A stretch of 48,492 nt of DNA from Candidatus Moraniibacteriota bacterium. Lineage in GTDB: Bacteria > Patescibacteriota > Minisyncoccia > Moranbacterales > UBA1568. The translations under genes were made by a program, and so were the position numbers. The stretch covers positions 1-48,492 of the forward strand of contig CAITOC010000047.1 of assembly GCA_903893925.1 (NCBI GenBank), in the 5' to 3' direction. The notes beneath the pieces are model-generated. The model was not told the DNA's origin. It worked only from the letters and a program-made list of their open reading frames with translations, and did no database searches. Shown here one piece after another: positions 31,266 through 37,791 of the stretch (position 1 is the first letter of the stretch; every line of letters starts with the position of its first letter).

Positions 31266-31859
31266 ATGGCCAAGAAAAAGTTTTTTATCGGGGACATCCT
31301 GAACCTGCTGTTCTACGATGTCAATGACGAATGCGAATTATTTCTGGACGACGACCGCTCTGAGGGAATCGACGATCTCCTCGCATTCATGCTCGGCCTC
31401 AGTACTGATCCGCAGAAATCGCCAGAAAAGCTCAAGAAGATCGGTGTTTCGGAGGCAGCGGATTATTTCGAGGACAATCATCGTTTTTCACTCGCGATGC
31501 AAGTGTGTATTGAGAGTCTTCTTTGTCAGTTCGAATGCTTTACGGAACGGAGATTCAGGGATGAATTGAAGTCCATGAAGAAACGGGCGAATAAATCGAG
31601 CTTTGGCGAAGAGATAGAAACAAACTGGCTGACGCAACAAGCACGACTTTATGCGGAGGATCAGGCTACGTCAGGCACCTCGAGTCGTAGGGTAAGACGT
31701 GGCAGGAAAAATAAATCCGAATGCGTTGATGATGAGTATGATGTGACGATGCTTGAAGTCGAATCCATCGGATACCTTCATATCCCAGCTGGTCAGGAGC
31801 GATTCGAGCGGGTGTCGAGCTTTGAACTTTTCAATGATCGTCCCATGAACACGAACTAA
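31266..31859 (+). CDS. Hypothetical cytosolic protein
   Basis: A 197-aa soluble, mixed-charge protein that I do not recognise. It opens MAKKKFFIGDILNLLFYDV, followed by an acidic helix-rich region and Cys-bearing LAMQVCIESLLCQFECFTE. A basic linker (RRVRRGRKNKS, around residue 140) follows, then a beta-type tail YLHIPAGQERFERVSSFELF. No membrane segment or signal peptide. The track starts at TTG 31182, but ATG 31266 follows the promoter and is more likely; no strong ribosome site. It has its own promoter and a strong terminator, so it is not part of the GT operon. The basic linker could bind nucleic acid, but that is speculation. Confidence 0.6.
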   Translation: MAKKKFFIGDILNLLFYDVNDECELFLDDDRSEGIDDLLAFMLGLSTDPQKSPEKLKKIGVSEAADYFEDNHRFSLAMQVCIESLLCQFECFTERRFRDELKSMKKRANKSSFGEEIETNWLTQQARLYAEDQATSGTSSRRVRRGRKNKSECVDDEYDVTMLEVESIGYLHIPAGQERFERVSSFELFNDRPMNTN

Positions 31860-31871
31860 TCGTGGTAGAAC

Positions 31872-31902
31872 CCCTCCGGACAAATGTTGCGGAGGGTTTT
31901 TT
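31872..31902 (+). terminator. Strong rho-independent terminator
   Basis: CCCTCCG (31872-31878), an 11-nt loop and CGGAGGG (31890-31896), followed by six T. It lies 12 nt after the stop of the 197-aa hypothetical gene. Confidence 0.9.
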
Positions 31903-31943
31903 AGTGCTTCTTCGGCAAGTGCTTGAGAAAAGGTGGTGCCGTG

Positions 31944-31973
31944 TTGACAAAAACGCTATCGACGGGGTATGCT
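31944..31973 (+). promoter_or_regulatory. Promoter of the 263-aa hypothetical gene
   Basis: Consensus TTGACA (31944-31949), an 18-nt spacer and TATGCT (31968-31973), about 65 nt upstream of ATG 32039. One of the best promoter matches in the window. Confidence 0.65.
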
Positions 31974-32038
31974 CCCGGCAAGGATGTTCTGTAGTCTTAC
32001 CAACATAACCGCCGTAAAAAGTGGAAAAGGAGAGAAAA

Positions 32039-32830
32039 ATGGAAATTAGAAATACGACAGATTCGACACTGGAGCAATTCCGTGCGAATCGCTACTGGGA
32101 AAACCTGCTTGCCGTTACGCCGGGTCTTCCGAAAGAAAAAGATTATGAATTCGCGAAAAATTTCGCGAAGCAGATGAAAGCCGGTAACTCATACGGGATC
32201 ATGTTGTATACCCATACAGCGGTTCCTTTCCAGGTCTTTATTGCACGGGTGGCACGAGTCGATGGAAGCAGAATACCGACATTCGGATACCGCGGGGAGG
32301 ATGAAATCTGCGTCAGGCTTGATGCACCAAACGGAGCTGAATGGCGATTTCTCGACACTCGGAAGAGATTGGCAATGCTGAAAAATCAATCCAAAACACT
32401 CCACTCATATCATTTCCCCGGAGATCGCGCACTTCTGGATATGCTCGGAGTCACGTCTGATTTCCTCACAGGTATTTTCGAAATGGATGAATGGTGGAGA
32501 TGGAAAGAAGAGCTGGTTCGTACGGATTCCGGCGTCCTTGAACGGGCACGGAAATTCCTCATCGAACGCGAATTGGAACAACAACTCTTTTCCGCGGATT
32601 CGTGGAGTGTCTTTGTGCCGATTGGACAAAAGACGATACTCGTCCACTATGACGGACTTGGGAGTATGCCTCTGGACAAGGCGATGGCGTTCATGAATGT
32701 CCGGACACATAAAATCGTCGAAATCGAAAATATGCTCGAATCAAAATGGTTGATGAAGGACATCTGCAACGCTATAGGAGCATTGATTCATAAGGATGTT
32801 CGGTGTATGCACGCGACGTTCTGTTATTGA
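32039..32830 (+). CDS. Hypothetical cytosolic protein
   Basis: A 263-aa soluble protein of unknown function. No membrane helices, signal peptide or motif I recognise. Features: N-terminal helical part (DYEFAKNFAKQMKAG), central beta-type part (SYGIMLYTHTAVPFQVFIAR and GYRGEDEICVRLD), WWRWKEELV near residue 160, and a C-terminal region ending in Cys-containing KDVRCMHATFCY. The track starts at GTG 32021, but ATG 32039 sits 5 nt after GGAGAG, the clearest ribosome site in this region. It is a stand-alone unit with a consensus promoter and a terminator-like hairpin behind it. Confidence 0.65.
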   Translation: MEIRNTTDSTLEQFRANRYWENLLAVTPGLPKEKDYEFAKNFAKQMKAGNSYGIMLYTHTAVPFQVFIARVARVDGSRIPTFGYRGEDEICVRLDAPNGAEWRFLDTRKRLAMLKNQSKTLHSYHFPGDRALLDMLGVTSDFLTGIFEMDEWWRWKEELVRTDSGVLERARKFLIERELEQQLFSADSWSVFVPIGQKTILVHYDGLGSMPLDKAMAFMNVRTHKIVEIENMLESKWLMKDICNAIGALIHKDVRCMHATFCY

Positions 32831-32851
32831 TCGCCAACGATCATATGTATA

Positions 32852-32887
32852 AGACCTATCCGCACAAAACGGGTAGGTCTGTTTATT
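32852..32887 (+). terminator. Probable terminator after the 263-aa hypothetical gene
   Basis: AGACCTATCCG ... CGGGTAGGTCT pairs over 11 bp with one G-T pair and a 7-nt loop, followed by GTTTATT. The U-tract is short. Confidence 0.65.
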
Positions 32888-32921
32888 ATGTGCTGTCTCA
32901 AAAAGGTCCCGATACTGCGAT

Positions 32922-33034
32922 ATAATACCAAATGAACTGAATCACTGTGACGTTCAGGAGTTCGCCCCTTCGAATGACGGGGCGAACTCCTCTGGCAGCG
33001 CGATATACAAGAAATCAAGATATTTCGGTATAAT
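32922..33034 (+). repeat. MITE-like palindromic element, copy 5 (complete)
   Basis: TAATACCAAATGAACTGAAT, CACTGTGACGTTC, hairpin GGAGTTCGCCCC ... GGGGCGAACTCC, then TCTGGCAGCGCGATATACAA and ATATTTCGGTATAAT. Flanks are nearly identical to copy 3, while the hairpin has compensatory differences (GACTCCC/GGGAGTC becomes GCCCC/GGGGC). It lies between converging genes. Confidence 0.85.
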
Positions 33035-33088
33035 TTGGTAAGATTGCGGGGCATGTTTATCGGGCGTATCGTGTCTATCTTTTCCGGT

Positions 33089-34561
33089 TTATTTCGTTGG
33101 TTTTGTCGGGAGTAGCTTCAAGAGGGGATCGATGTCCGCGTTTTCCAATGCGCCGAAGAGCTTGAGAATACCGAAGTGAAGGAGAAAGAGAACGGCACCG
33201 GAAACGATGAAGGAGAATGATCCTTCTGGGAGCAATCGGGCGAGCAAGACGAGGACTGCCGAGGAGATGAAGGAAACGACCCAGAGCTTGAGCGGGATGT
33301 GGACCTTGAAATGCCGGTCGGTGAAGATGAGGATACCGGTCATCAGGATGAACGTGACGATGGTCGTGGCGATGGCCGAGCCGACAATGCCGAAGGGCGG
33401 GATGAGGGCATAGTTAAGTGCTGCGGAAGCGACGAGACCGACGCCGGAGACGTACATTGGGATCATGACCAGTCCCGCGCCGGAAACGGCAAAAGCGAGG
33501 ACATAGAATACCGTCAAAAACCCGTTACCGATGGCGAAAACGCTCATTGAGGCGGTCGCACCAGCATAGGCGTGTCCGTAGAAGAGCGAGATGATCGGGC
33601 CGGAATAGGCTGACAGGAGTGTAACGGTGGGAAAGAGGACAAGCGCAAGCAGGCGAAGGGATTTGTTCACGAGCGAGCGGGTTTCGGCTTCGTCGCGATT
33701 CGACGATGTATTGGATATCGCGGGGAGCAAGATAATTGTCAGGGCATAGAAGAGATAATAGGGGATGTTCCCGACGGTGATTACCGCATTGTAGAGTCCG
33801 GTCCAGTAATCATTTCGTAGAAGCGCTTTGACGAGGAAAAGGTCGAGCGAGGTGATGAGTTGATAGAAGAGCATGAAGAGCGTGAGTGGCCAGGCATAGT
33901 CGAGCAGTTTTTTCGTCGGGAAATCCTGCGATTCTCTTTTTTTGGTCGCCGGGAAATACTTTCCGGTCCAGATGAGGTCGAGAATGACGGCGACTCCGAA
34001 GACGACGAGCGGAGAGACGATGTAGCCGGCGACCGCTCCCTTGACCCCGAAATACCAGGCCAGGAGTATGATGAAGACCATCCGGGTGACCGAGCGGGTC
34101 GTTTTGAGAGCGGCCTGCAAACGGAAGAAATGCAGTCCGGTAAAGTAGGAAAAATAAAACGAGGCGGCGGCGAACGAAGGGATGATGAGCGAGGAAAGTC
34201 GGAAGAGCGGAGTGAGTGTCGGGTCGCCTAGGAGTGAGGCGATGAATGGGGAAGCCAGGAAAAAAAGCACCGTGACCACTGCCATGATACCCGTTTGGAG
34301 AATGACCGATGTGCGCTTGATGCCCCTGATCCGGTCGGGATGTGTCTCGAAAATCTCACTCAGATATTTCGACATGGCGGTCGGGATGCCATTACCGATG
34401 AGGATGATGACAGTCGTCGTCAGGTTCACGATGAGGCCGTATCTCCCGTAGTCGGCGGGTCCGAGTAATCGGCCCACGACGGAGTGGATGAAATATCCCG
34501 AAGCGTTGAAAATAATCTCGGAAACGGTGAGCCAGATAAGGGCGCGTGAGAAATTTTTCAT
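33089..34561 (-). CDS. Polysaccharide flippase of the MOP superfamily (Wzx-like)
   Basis: A 490-aa protein with about 12-14 helices. It begins NFSRALIWLTVSEIIFNASG, followed by GRLLGPADYGRYGLIVNL and GIPTAMSKYLSE, the typical N-terminal pattern of polysaccharide biosynthesis (Wzx/RfbX) proteins. PLTLFMLFYQLITSLDLFLVK begins the second half. It would flip the undecaprenyl-PP-linked repeat unit to the outside. The start ATG 34561 is 15 nt after the stop of the kinase gene on the same strand, so they form a two-gene operon. Substrate unknown. Its presence points to a Wzx/Wzy-type route together with the ligase/polymerase at 35409. Confidence 0.9.
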   Translation of the reverse strand: MKNFSRALIWLTVSEIIFNASGYFIHSVVGRLLGPADYGRYGLIVNLTTTVIILIGNGIPTAMSKYLSEIFETHPDRIRGIKRTSVILQTGIMAVVTVLFFLASPFIASLLGDPTLTPLFRLSSLIIPSFAAASFYFSYFTGLHFFRLQAALKTTRSVTRMVFIILLAWYFGVKGAVAGYIVSPLVVFGVAVILDLIWTGKYFPATKKRESQDFPTKKLLDYAWPLTLFMLFYQLITSLDLFLVKALLRNDYWTGLYNAVITVGNIPYYLFYALTIILLPAISNTSSNRDEAETRSLVNKSLRLLALVLFPTVTLLSAYSGPIISLFYGHAYAGATASMSVFAIGNGFLTVFYVLAFAVSGAGLVMIPMYVSGVGLVASAALNYALIPPFGIVGSAIATTIVTFILMTGILIFTDRHFKVHIPLKLWVVSFISSAVLVLLARLLPEGSFSFIVSGAVLFLLHFGILKLFGALENADIDPLLKLLPTKPTK

Positions 34562-34576
34562 GACGGTGAAAAAAAG

Positions 34577-35173
34577 TTACGTATCTATGACCTTTCGAAT
34601 GAGCGATACGACCTCGTTTTTTGATCCGTCCGCATCGATCCGTATGAGATTGAATCGCTCAGTGTCCGTAAGGAAGAGGGACCGTTTCTTCTTTGTATAT
34701 TCCAAACCTTGTTCCGGTATACGTTCCCGTTTCGTGATTTCTTCGGGAGAGACATCGAGAAAGAACGCGAAATCGGGTCGAACGATGGTCCTGTCGAGAC
34801 TACGGAAAGCCTTTGAACCGGAAAGATACTCGATATTCACGACCGAATCGAAAAAATATCGATCCGAGAGGAGGATATCGATCCCGTATCCTTTCAGGAT
34901 ATGTTTATACATCCTGAATGCGATAACGTCGACAGCGAGCGTGAGTTTGCGCAGACGGATCGAAAACGACGAGGCTGAAGTGACCGCCTTTTCTTTGCCG
35001 GGCTTGAAGTCACGGCGTCCGCGAAGAACTCGCCATGTCTTGTGAATGAGGGAGTGTTCGAGTGCGTGAAAGTAAGCGACCTTCTTGCCACTTTTTACGA
35101 AGGAGTCACGGAGGAGGGCAGTCTGTGTGGATTTCCCGGACCCGTCGGTGCCGGAAAGAGTTATGAAAATCAT
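34577..35173 (-). CDS. Thymidylate kinase-like P-loop kinase
   Basis: A 198-aa protein with the P-loop SGTDGSGKST (7-16), the DRY-type motif SDRYFFDS (103-110) and PDFAFFLDVSPEE, all in the order of dTMP kinases. The region between the P-loop and DRY is longer and more basic than usual (RVLRGRRDFKPGKEK), and the lid segment (KRERIPEQGLEYTKKKR) is unusual. It could be true Tmk or a related nucleoside- or sugar-phosphate kinase; Tmk-like proteins recur in polysaccharide loci. ATG 35173 opens directly at the first strand. It is first in an operon with Wzx. Substrate cannot be fixed from sequence. Confidence 0.75.
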   Translation of the reverse strand: MIFITLSGTDGSGKSTQTALLRDSFVKSGKKVAYFHALEHSLIHKTWRVLRGRRDFKPGKEKAVTSASSFSIRLRKLTLAVDVIAFRMYKHILKGYGIDILLSDRYFFDSVVNIEYLSGSKAFRSLDRTIVRPDFAFFLDVSPEEITKRERIPEQGLEYTKKKRSLFLTDTERFNLIRIDADGSKNEVVSLIRKVIDT

Positions 35174-35326
35174 GCGAAAGGAATCAAGAATAGGGAATCA
35201 AGCCTCTATGATCGACGATTTGAAATGAAAAAACGCTTGAAATAGGCAAAACCTGTTCATAGAGTATCAGAAAATGGTACAATAGGCAATAATGTTGACG
35301 TAAATGAAATCGGGGTTCGTTTTAAA

Positions 35327-35360
35327 AGAGGCTAAGCCTCCAATTGGAGGCTTAGCCTCT
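35327..35360. repeat. Perfect 34-nt palindrome
   Basis: AGAGGCTAAGCCTCC-AATT-GGAGGCTTAGCCTCT is a perfect inverted repeat in the 235-nt gap between the divergent kinase and ligase genes, about 50 nt before ATG 35409. It lacks the flanks of the MITE-like family. It could be a cruciform, an operator for a dimeric regulator, or a leader hairpin of the ligase transcript. A TTGACG hexamer lies at 35295-35300. The rest of the gap holds nothing clear. Confidence 0.7.
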
Positions 35361-35408
35361 AGCACCTTGCTAAAAGACTTGTTTCGTAAAAATGGCTAGT
35401 TACTCTTT

Positions 35409-36983
35409 ATGAATCGTTTGACGAGATATACCGACAACCTCTTTTTCGTATTTCTTTTCATCCTGCCGTTTCAAACGGTGTATTTGTGGCGTGAGCCGAT
35501 CATGAATGGTGCGAAGTGGCAGTATGGCACAATCGGTATATATCTGTCTTCCTTGATTGTAGCCGTTGCGATCATGCTCGGTGCCATTGTGAAAGCGAAC
35601 GCTTCAAAAAAGAAAACCATCATCGATATGATGACGACTCTGTGGCATGAACGGAAATCGGACATGTTCCTTCTCCTCTTCGTTCTCTGGTCGGGCTTGT
35701 CGATACTGTGGGCGCAGGACACGGCTTTAGCCCTATATACCTTCGTAAAGATCCTTCTTGCAGCGGATGTGTTCGTCATGACGCGAGACCTGGTTCGAAG
35801 AGGGAAGATGAAACGGATCGTCGTCGTACTTTTCGTTGCGGCCGCGATCCAGTCCGTCATCGGTATCGGACAGTTCCTGACGCAGGATAGCTTCTCCTCG
35901 AAGGTTCTCGGCATGAGCGCGTACGAATCGTGGCAGGCCGGAACATCAGTCTTGAAAAATGAAAGCGGGCGGTTCCTGCGTGCGTATGGTTCCTTTTCGC
36001 ATCCGAACGTATACGGATTATTCCTTGCAGTCGTTCTTATTCTTGTGGTATCGACAATTGGCGAAAAATCCCTCTTGTTCCCCCTTTTTCAAAGAGGGAA
36101 ACTGCTCAATGTCGTTCCATCTTCAAAGGCACGATTCCTTTTTATTAAAAATTGGAAGACGTCCTGTCTCCCATTTAAAAATGGGGTACCGAGTCTTCGA
36201 GGGGACTGCGTGTCGCCAATAGCTTTAGCGGTGGTGCAGGGATTTTGTAGTAGGACTGTTACATTTTTTGGTATCCTTATCATTCTTCTAGGTCTCATCA
36301 TGTCCTTTTCCCGTCTGGCATGGGGAGGGTTCGCACTCGGATTCATCTTTCTTGCGTGGCGATCAATTTCGGATATATATTTTTGTCATCCCGGGCTTGA
36401 CCCGGGATCCACGAAAAAAAATATTCTGGATTCCGGCTCAAAGGCCGGAATGACAGGGAGATATCCGCTTGCCATCTTCGCGACCATCGTCATTTCGACG
36501 GTGATTTTTACCGGCATATTGCACGAGACGGTTTTCCCGCGGTTCGACGGGGGTGTCGTCGATCGGGACGGTTCGGTCGTCGATCGGATGTCGACCTACC
36601 GTGACGCTTTCCAAATCGTCCGTGCTCATCCGCTCCTCGGAGTCGGTGCGGGAAACGAGACCGCAGAACTGATCCGTATCTCTCCTCATCGTCCAATATG
36701 GGACATTCAGCCGTCTCATGATGTTCCGCTCCTCATCCTTACCGAACTCGGTATACCTGGCCTCGTCCTCGCTTTGTGTTTTTTCTGGTTTTCTCTATTT
36801 CCGATAGTGAAAACAAAAACTCCCTTAGGCGATGGGAGGGCACCAGTCATCGTGATACTTCTCGTCCTCATTCCAAGCCTGCTCCTCGATCATTTCCTCT
36901 GGGACTCGAATTTCGGACTTATGTTCGTATTCATTCTCCTCGGACTGACATTCGATACAAATTATCGCTTAAAAAGGCCATAA
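35409..36983 (+). CDS. O-antigen ligase/polymerase family protein (WaaL/Wzy-like) with two in-frame repeat insertions
   Basis: A 524-aa polytopic protein with the Wzy_C signatures RAYGSFSHPNVYG (about residue 195-208), LLGVGAGNETAEL and QPSHDVPLLILTELGIPG. It would polymerise repeat units or ligate glycan to a carrier outside the membrane. Two stretches do not fit the family. Residues ~220-280 (SLLFPLFQRGKLL ... PFKNGVPSLRGD) lie between the helix LFLAVVLILVVS and the next helix FFGILIILLGLIMSFSRLAW. Residues ~326-349 are CHPGLDPGSTKKN ... DSGSKAGMTG. Both are translated palindromic repeats of widely known types. The frame stays open across both, so the protein is probably made, with extra loop sequence. 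ATG 35409 has no strong ribosome site. It is monocistronic. Confidence 0.87.
   Translation: MNRLTRYTDNLFFVFLFILPFQTVYLWREPIMNGAKWQYGTIGIYLSSLIVAVAIMLGAIVKANASKKKTIIDMMTTLWHERKSDMFLLLFVLWSGLSILWAQDTALALYTFVKILLAADVFVMTRDLVRRGKMKRIVVVLFVAAAIQSVIGIGQFLTQDSFSSKVLGMSAYESWQAGTSVLKNESGRFLRAYGSFSHPNVYGLFLAVVLILVVSTIGEKSLLFPLFQRGKLLNVVPSSKARFLFIKNWKTSCLPFKNGVPSLRGDCVSPIALAVVQGFCSRTVTFFGILIILLGLIMSFSRLAWGGFALGFIFLAWRSISDIYFCHPGLDPGSTKKNILDSGSKAGMTGRYPLAIFATIVISTVIFTGILHETVFPRFDGGVVDRDGSVVDRMSTYRDAFQIVRAHPLLGVGAGNETAELIRISPHRPIWDIQPSHDVPLLILTELGIPGLVLALCFFWFSLFPIVKTKTPLGDGRAPVIVILLVLIPSLLLDHFLWDSNFGLMFVFILLGLTFDTNYRLKRP
36064..36250 (+). repeat. In-frame repeat insertion 1 within the ligase/polymerase gene
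   Basis: Contains CCCTCTT ... AAGAGGG around a CCCCCTTTTTC core, then, about 90 nt on, CCCAT-TTAAAA-ATGGG. It encodes SLLFPLFQRGKLL and PFKNGVPSLRGD, peptides typical of a common intergenic palindromic repeat. The limits are approximate, set by where family-like membrane helices stop and resume. Confidence 0.6.
36385..36454 (+). repeat. In-frame palindromic repeat insertion 2 within the ligase/polymerase gene
   Basis: A 70-nt element starting GTCATCCCGGGCTTGACCCG and ending GGCTCAAAGGCCGGAATGAC. It has terminal inverted repeats (GTCATCCCGG / CCGGAATGAC) and an inner hairpin at each end. It encodes CHPGLDPGS ... SGSKAGMTG, a peptide known from palindromic repeats in many bacteria, comparable to Rickettsia RPEs. 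It is inserted in a predicted loop. Confidence 0.85.
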
Positions 36984-36998
36984 TTCATATCATTATAT

Positions 36999-37026
36999 TG
37001 ACAAAGTCGAGAAGGAACGTATGATA
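36999..37026 (+). promoter_or_regulatory. Promoter of the 181-aa hypothetical gene
   Basis: TTGACA (36999-37004), a 16-nt spacer and TATGAT (37021-37026), about 78 nt upstream of ATG 37105. Confidence 0.6.
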
Positions 37027-37104
37027 GAATATCGGACGTGCAAACGTTTGAGAGCCTCAATTCCTGGCATGAAAGGGAAATCGTTCACTTAACAGGAGAA
37101 AAAG

Positions 37105-37650
37105 ATGGAAACTGACAGAGTCGCAGCTTCGCTTCTTGATTATAAGGAAACGAGCTATATTGCACCGGTTGCATTGACATTCATTCCAGAGAGAGTCACG
37201 TCACATATTCCAATTGATTTTTATCAAACCCTTCATGATAATCATCTCTGCTTTCCTTTCCAGGATCGGTTTGATCTTGATGCATTGAGGATTCCGATAC
37301 TATCGACTACGGAACGTCCCTACGTTTGGTTTTTTCTCAAGAAGGTCCCGATGGTCAATGATATTCGTTTTATATTGCCAAAAGTTTTACGACAGAAATG
37401 CGTTTCACCTCTTGGAGATATAGAAGACCTTCTCAATTTGTATCCATATGGAGAGCCGGGATTTTTTACGCTGGATTATGGTAAAATAAAAATCTGGTTT
37501 TTTTACGAAGGAGTTGGCGGTGAGATCTTTGAAGCGTATTTCAGTTGGGATTATATTCTTCATCGTTGGCGAATTGATGATAGTCGGCAAAATCACAGCC
37601 CATTTCGGTTCAACGTAGGGAATTATATTCTTTCACCATGTTATGTGTGA
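37105..37650 (+). CDS. Hypothetical protein
   Basis: A 181-aa protein that I do not recognise. It is soluble and rich in aromatic residues (YVWFFLKKVP, IWFFYEGVGGEIFEAYFSWDY), suggesting a compact beta-rich fold. No signal peptide. ATG 37105 has AGGAGA 6 nt upstream. It is flanked by its own promoter and a strong terminator. Codon use looks more AT-rich than the glycosyltransferase genes around it, which may point to separate acquisition. It shares its stand-alone style (consensus promoter, AGGAGA-type site, terminator) with the genes at 31266 and 32039. Confidence 0.65.
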   Translation: METDRVAASLLDYKETSYIAPVALTFIPERVTSHIPIDFYQTLHDNHLCFPFQDRFDLDALRIPILSTTERPYVWFFLKKVPMVNDIRFILPKVLRQKCVSPLGDIEDLLNLYPYGEPGFFTLDYGKIKIWFFYEGVGGEIFEAYFSWDYILHRWRIDDSRQNHSPFRFNVGNYILSPCYV

Positions 37651-37671
37651 ATCGACGCATACCGAAAAAAA

Positions 37672-37708
37672 GCCCTTTGACTGCGAGTCAGAGGGCCTTT
37701 TTCTTTTT
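37672..37708 (+). terminator. Strong rho-independent terminator
   Basis: GCCCTTTGACT-GCG-AGTCAGAGGGC, an 11-bp stem with one mismatch, followed by CTTTTTCTTTTT. It lies 21 nt after the stop of the 181-aa gene. The A-run before it (CCGAAAAAAAGCCC) could let it act on the minus strand as well, but that strand's genes end at 37792. Confidence 0.92.
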
Positions 37709-37791
37709 CTGCATGATCCTATCCTGTTTCCGTGCCTTGTTTTACCAAATTTTCATTAGCTTTTGTATTCGTAATTCATTATTCCGAAAAT

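Noticed and set aside
25871-33034. CRISPR array
   Set aside because: Copies are kilobases apart, unevenly spaced and in both orientations, with genes between; no cas genes.
35409-36983. Ligase/polymerase gene as a pseudogene
   Set aside because: Despite two repeat insertions the frame is open from start to stop and the family motifs on both sides are intact.
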